From contig JAVSMN010000001.1 of the NCBI GenBank assembly GCA_032027205.1, positions 248,001 to 312,000 of the forward strand: DNA of 64,000 nucleotides, in the 5' to 3' direction. The translations under genes were made by a program, and so were the position numbers. Below are positions 60,434 to 64,000 of this stretch, piece by piece; the stretch's first letter is position 1, and each line of letters opens with the position of its first letter. A model generated the notes under the pieces. That model was not told where the DNA came from. It saw only the letters and a program-made list of their open reading frames with translations, and ran no database searches. This DNA is from Zeimonas sp032027205 (GTDB taxonomy: Bacteria > Pseudomonadota > Gammaproteobacteria > Burkholderiales > Burkholderiaceae_E).

Positions 60434-62472
60434 CGCGCATCGAGCCGCCTTCACGCGCCTTCGACGCGCTGCTCGTCGCCAATCGCGGCGAGATCGCGCG
60501 CCGGGTGCTGCGCAGCGCACGCGCGCTCGGATTGCGCACGATCGCCGTGCACGCGCCGGGCGAACGCGACGCGCCTCACGCGGCCGACGCCGACGAGGCG
60601 ATCGAGCTGGACGCCGACTCCGATCTCGCCGCCTACCTGTCGATCGACGCCATCGTCGAGGCATGCCGGCGCAGTGGAGCCGCCGCCGTTCATCCCGGCT
60701 ACGGCTTCCTCTCCGAGAACGCCGCGTTCGCGCGCGCCTGCGCGGCGGCGGGTCTCGTCTTCGTCGGCCCATCGGCGGACGCGATCGAGACCCTCGGCGA
60801 CAAAGCGCGCGCCAAGGCGATCGCGCAGCGCATCGGCGTGCCCTGCCTGCCCGGATACGGCGGCGAGGATCAATCGGCCTCGGCGATGTCGGCCGAAGCC
60901 GAACGCATCGGCGTGCCGCTGATGATCAAGGCGGCCGCCGGCGGCGGCGGGCGCGGGATGCGTCGCGTGGACTCGCTGGCCGATTTCGAGCGGCTGCGCG
61001 CCGCCGCGGCAGCCGAGGCGCAAGCCGCCTTCGGCGATGCCCGGCTGCTGCTCGAGCGCCGCGTCGACGGCGCGCGCCACGTCGAGGTCCAGGTTCTCGC
61101 CGATCGCTTCGGCAACTGCGTGCACCTGGGCGAGCGTGACTGCTCCACGCAACGCCGGCACCAGAAGCTCGTCGAGGAAGCGCCTGCGCCCGGCGTGCCG
61201 GCCCGCACACGCGAGGCGATGGGCGAGGCCGCGGTGCGGCTCGCGCAGGCGGTCGGCTACGTCGGCGCAGGAACCGTCGAGTTCCTGCTCGATCGCGACG
61301 GTGGCTTCCACTTCCTCGAGGTGAACACGCGACTTCAGGTCGAGCACCGCGTCACCGAGGCGATCACCGGAATCGACCTGGTCGAGGTGCAGTTGCGCAT
61401 CGCCCGCGGCGAGGCGCTGCCCTTTGCACAGGCCGAGGTGCGCTTCGACGGTCACGCGATCGAGGCGCGCCTGTGCGCCGAGGATGCATTCGCAGGCTTC
61501 GTGCCGCACAGCGGCTCGATTGCCGCATGGCGCATCGCGCAGGCAGAAGGCGTGCTCGTCGATCATGCGCTCGGCCCGCGCATATCGCCGCAGTTCGACT
61601 CGCTGCTCGCCAAGTTCGTCGCGCACGGCCGAAACCGCGAAGAGGCGCGCCTTCGCCTGGTCTCGGCGCTGGACGGCAGCTCGATCCTCGGCGTGGTGAC
61701 GAACCGCGCATTCCTGCTCGAGTGCCTATGCGCACCGCGTTTCGTCGCCGCGGATCTCGACGTCGGCTGGCTCGTCGAAGCGGCCTTGGACTGGCGCGCG
61801 ACTGCCCCCGACGCTCGATGGCAGGCGGTGGCGAGTGCGCTGTGGATGGATCGCGCCATGCGCGGACACGGCCCGCTCGCGAACTGGTCGTCGAACGGCG
61901 CGCGCCGCTCGCAAATTTCGCTCGCCGTGGAAGGCTTTGACGACGCGGCCCACGCCGACCGGATCCACGACGAAGCAACGACGTCGGCGCTTGACTCGTC
62001 ACGTTGGGACGCACGGCTCGAACCCGCGCACGATCGCGGATTCGCGGTCTGCATCGGCCCTCATCGTTTCCTGCTGCGCATCGTGTCGCCCGGGTCGGTG
62101 TCGATCGACGGACATCGACAGCCGATCCACGTCGCCTTCGAAGGCTCCTCGCCCCTGCCGTCGCGCATGTGGCTCGATCACGCCGGCTCCACCGCCTGCG
62201 TCGTCGACGCCGCGTCGCTGCCATCCAGGCGAGCCGGTGGCGAACGTGGCGGCGAACTGCGCGCCCGCATGCACGGCCGCATTGCGTCGATTGCCGTGAC
62301 CGAAGGCCATCGCGTCAACGCCGGGCAGGCGCTGCTGTCGATCGAGGCAATGAAGATGGAGCACGTCGTCAGCGCGCCCACCAGCGGCCGCGTGGCAGCG
62401 CTCGCGGTTTCGGTCGGCGCGCAGGTCTCGCCGTCCACGCTGCTGGTGCGCATCGAAGCGGAGGCCGGATGA
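60430..62472 (+). CDS. acyl-CoA carboxylase alpha subunit (biotin carboxylase + BCCP)
   Basis: This is a 680-residue protein. The biotin carboxylase domain occupies about 10-455 (ANRGEIARRVLRSAR, the glycine-rich ATP loop MIKAAAGGGGRGMRR, FLEVNTRLQVEH). A BT linker domain spans about 460-600, and the C-terminal biotin carrier has K642 in EAMKMEH as the biotinylation site. It loads CO2 on biotin for the beta subunit encoded two genes upstream. It overlaps both neighbours by 4 bp. Confidence 0.93.
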   Translation: MTRIEPPSRAFDALLVANRGEIARRVLRSARALGLRTIAVHAPGERDAPHAADADEAIELDADSDLAAYLSIDAIVEACRRSGAAAVHPGYGFLSENAAFARACAAAGLVFVGPSADAIETLGDKARAKAIAQRIGVPCLPGYGGEDQSASAMSAEAERIGVPLMIKAAAGGGGRGMRRVDSLADFERLRAAAAAEAQAAFGDARLLLERRVDGARHVEVQVLADRFGNCVHLGERDCSTQRRHQKLVEEAPAPGVPARTREAMGEAAVRLAQAVGYVGAGTVEFLLDRDGGFHFLEVNTRLQVEHRVTEAITGIDLVEVQLRIARGEALPFAQAEVRFDGHAIEARLCAEDAFAGFVPHSGSIAAWRIAQAEGVLVDHALGPRISPQFDSLLAKFVAHGRNREEARLRLVSALDGSSILGVVTNRAFLLECLCAPRFVAADLDVGWLVEAALDWRATAPDARWQAVASALWMDRAMRGHGPLANWSSNGARRSQISLAVEGFDDAAHADRIHDEATTSALDSSRWDARLEPAHDRGFAVCIGPHRFLLRIVSPGSVSIDGHRQPIHVAFEGSSPLPSRMWLDHAGSTACVVDAASLPSRRAGGERGGELRARMHGRIASIAVTEGHRVNAGQALLSIEAMKMEHVVSAPTSGRVAALAVSVGAQVSPSTLLVRIEAEAG

Positions 62473-63647
62473 TCGACGATCGACTGGCCGCGTGCCTCGA
62501 TCCGGCGCGGCAGCCGGGTGCGACCGACGATCATCGGCAGTTGCGCGACGCGATTCGCCGCTTCGTAGAACGCGAGATCGCGCCGCACGTCGACGCCTGG
62601 GACGAAGCGGGCGAATTCCCGCGCGAACTGCACCGCAAGGCGGCCGCGATCGGACTGCTCGGTCTGGGCTACCCGGAATCGGTGGGCGGCACCCCTTGCG
62701 ACACGCTGTCGCGCATCGTGGCGACGATCGAGCTCGCGCGCGCCGGATCCGGCGGCCTCATCGCCGGCCTGATGACGCACACGATCATGCTCGGTCCGCT
62801 GCTCGAAGCAGGCGCGCCCGCCCTCGTCGAGCGAATCGCCCCCGCGATCCTGGCCGGCGAAGCGATCGGCGCGCTTGCGGTGACCGAGCCTTCGGGCGGC
62901 TCCGATGTCGCGCAACTGCACACGCGCGCACGCGCCGACGCCGACGGCTGGCGCCTGCAGGGCTCCAAGACCTTCATCACGTCCGGCATGCGTGCCGACC
63001 ACTACCTGGTGGCCGCGCGCACGTCGGGCGCAGGCGCCGAAGGAATATCGCTCTTCCTTGTCGACCGCGACACGCCCGGCTTCTCGCGTGCGCTGCTGAG
63101 CAAGACCGGCTGGTGGTGCTCGGACACCGCGCAACTGCACTTCGACGACTGTCCGGTGGCGCGCGACCGACTCGTCGGTCCGCTCGACGCCGGGTTTCCG
63201 CTGATCATGCGCAACTTCAACGGCGAACGGCTGGCGATGGCCGCGCAGGCGATCGGCTTCGCGATCGTCTGCTTCGAGGACGCCCTCGCCTGGGCGCGCG
63301 AGCGGCGCACCTTCGGCGAACCGCTCGTCGGGCATCAGGTAATCCGCCACAAGCTCGTGCGGATGATCGAGGAGATCGCTGCGGTGCTCGCCTGGCTTGC
63401 GCAACTGGCCGAACGCATCGATCACGGCGAACGCCCGGCCGCGCAGATCGCGCTGGCGAAGAACCGGGCCGCGCGCGTCATGCGAGACTGCGCCGGCGAA
63501 GCGGTGCAGATCCTCGGCGGGACCGGCTACATGCGCGGCACGCGCGTGGAACGCATCTACCGCGAGGTGAAAGTCATGATGATCGGCGGCGGCGCCGAGG
63601 AGGTTCTCGTCGAGCTCGCCGCGCGCCAACTGGGAGTGTGCCCTTGA
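62469..63647 (+). CDS. second acyl-CoA dehydrogenase of the carboxylase operon
   Basis: This 392-residue protein is a divergent paralogue of the upstream dehydrogenase. LAVTEPSGGSDVAQL lies near 136-150, the probable catalytic glutamate is E253 in FNGERLAM, and the C-terminal segment is MMIGGGAEEVL. Two dehydrogenases in one operon suggest two oxidation steps or two chain lengths, as in acyclic terpenoid breakdown. It overlaps the carboxylase alpha gene by 4 bp and is coupled to the next gene by a TTGA overlap. Confidence 0.9.
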   Translation: MIDDRLAACLDPARQPGATDDHRQLRDAIRRFVEREIAPHVDAWDEAGEFPRELHRKAAAIGLLGLGYPESVGGTPCDTLSRIVATIELARAGSGGLIAGLMTHTIMLGPLLEAGAPALVERIAPAILAGEAIGALAVTEPSGGSDVAQLHTRARADADGWRLQGSKTFITSGMRADHYLVAARTSGAGAEGISLFLVDRDTPGFSRALLSKTGWWCSDTAQLHFDDCPVARDRLVGPLDAGFPLIMRNFNGERLAMAAQAIGFAIVCFEDALAWARERRTFGEPLVGHQVIRHKLVRMIEEIAAVLAWLAQLAERIDHGERPAAQIALAKNRAARVMRDCAGEAVQILGGTGYMRGTRVERIYREVKVMMIGGGAEEVLVELAARQLGVCP

Positions 63648-64000
63648 GTGCAACGAACGCCGCCGAGGCCGGCGCACCCGTGCTCTACGAGCGCGACGAA
63701 GCGGTCGCAACCCTCACGCTGAACCGCCCCGAGGTGCTGAACGCGCTCGACGGCGCGATCACGCGCGCGCTGCTCGAGGCGGTCGAACGCGCCGCAGCCG
63801 ACGAGACGGTGCGGGCGGTGGTGGTTACCGGGGCCGGCCGCGGTTTCTCCTCCGGCGCCGACCTCGCGTCGGTGAAGCCCGAGGTCGCGCTCGACCTCGG
63901 CCGGTTGCTGCGCGAACGCTACCACCCACTGATCCTGGCGATGCGGCGCATGCCCAAGCCGGTGATCTGCGCGGTGAACGGCGCAGCGGCCGGCGCCGGC
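63644..64000 (+). CDS. enoyl-CoA hydratase/isomerase family protein (3' end outside window)
   Basis: The first 119 residues are visible. The start is TTG at 63644 inside the dehydrogenase stop (TTGA); no ATG lies nearby. Crotonase features are TLNRPEVLNALDG near 25-37, the oxyanion-hole segment GRGFSSGADLASV near 68-80 and the beginning of NGAAAGAG at the edge. In this operon it is the best candidate for the methylglutaconyl-CoA or isohexenylglutaconyl-CoA hydratase (LiuC/AtuE role). Confidence 0.88.
   Translation, partial: MSATNAAEAGAPVLYERDEAVATLTLNRPEVLNALDGAITRALLEAVERAAADETVRAVVVTGAGRGFSSGADLASVKPEVALDLGRLLRERYHPLILAMRRMPKPVICAVNGAAAGAG

Overview
This is a GC-rich window (roughly two-thirds G+C by eye) with tightly packed genes, many joined by 4-bp ATGA, GTGA or TTGA overlaps. 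The gene content suggests a facultatively anaerobic, probably denitrifying betaproteobacterium of the Thauera/Azoarcus/Burkholderiales kind that degrades aromatic acids without oxygen. The lineage is inferred from gene content and was not tested by phylogeny.

Left part (1-17.2 kb), mostly housekeeping. It holds an FtsX-type permease with an AttH-like protein, then a type II secretion cluster. gspG-H-I-J-K-L-M-N-D-E-F lie on the minus strand, and gspC diverges from gspG. No prepilin peptidase gene (gspO) is present. thyA follows gspC. An Rrf2-type regulator and a GNAT acetyltransferase overlap and point away from the next block.

Central part (17.4-42.4 kb), the anaerobic aromatic-acid island. 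A five-gene branched-chain-amino-acid-type ABC transporter is followed by a hotdog thioesterase, a PaaK-type phenylacetate-CoA ligase and a second aryl-CoA ligase. Next comes a set of genes often linked to nitric oxide or denitrification: a DUF2249 protein, two polytopic heme-copper-oxidase/NnrS-like proteins, a hemerythrin, a tandem GNAT and a DUF59 protein. On the minus strand lies a complete benzoyl-CoA operon, had-oah-dch-bcrCBAD-fdx. Divergent from it are korAB (2-oxoglutarate:ferredoxin oxidoreductase), a rubrerythrin-like protein and a Rid-like protein. Together these would import and activate aromatic acids, reduce benzoyl-CoA with ATP and ferredoxin, hydrate, oxidise and open the ring, and regenerate reduced ferredoxin from 2-oxoglutarate. 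FNR-type boxes (one perfect, two near) lie before kor/had, the hemerythrin gene and the transporter operon, and point to control by oxygen.

Right part (42.4-64 kb). folA, an EamA transporter, an Ap4A phosphorylase, an orphan c/d1-type cytochrome (NirN/NirS-like), tRNA-Arg(CCU) and a DUF2784 protein come first. An acyl-CoA synthetase and a LysR regulator follow; the LysR gene diverges from iorAB (arylpyruvate:ferredoxin oxidoreductase). Then come a HAD-UbiA fusion and a TetR regulator. The TetR gene diverges from a catabolic operon encoding an SDR protein, both subunits of a biotin-dependent acyl-CoA carboxylase of the methylcrotonyl/geranyl type, two isovaleryl-type acyl-CoA dehydrogenases and an enoyl-CoA hydratase cut by the window end. 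This last operon looks like a leucine/isovalerate (Liu) or acyclic-terpene (Atu) pathway.

The most interesting signals are the compact FNR/palindrome control region between had and korA, a 3 x 27-bp in-frame repeat that lengthens the GspI leader, acetyltransferases and nitric-oxide-type genes embedded in the aromatic island, the orphan d1-type cytochrome, and family members that lack their signature catalytic residues (an SDR without Tyr/Lys and a Rid protein without Arg).
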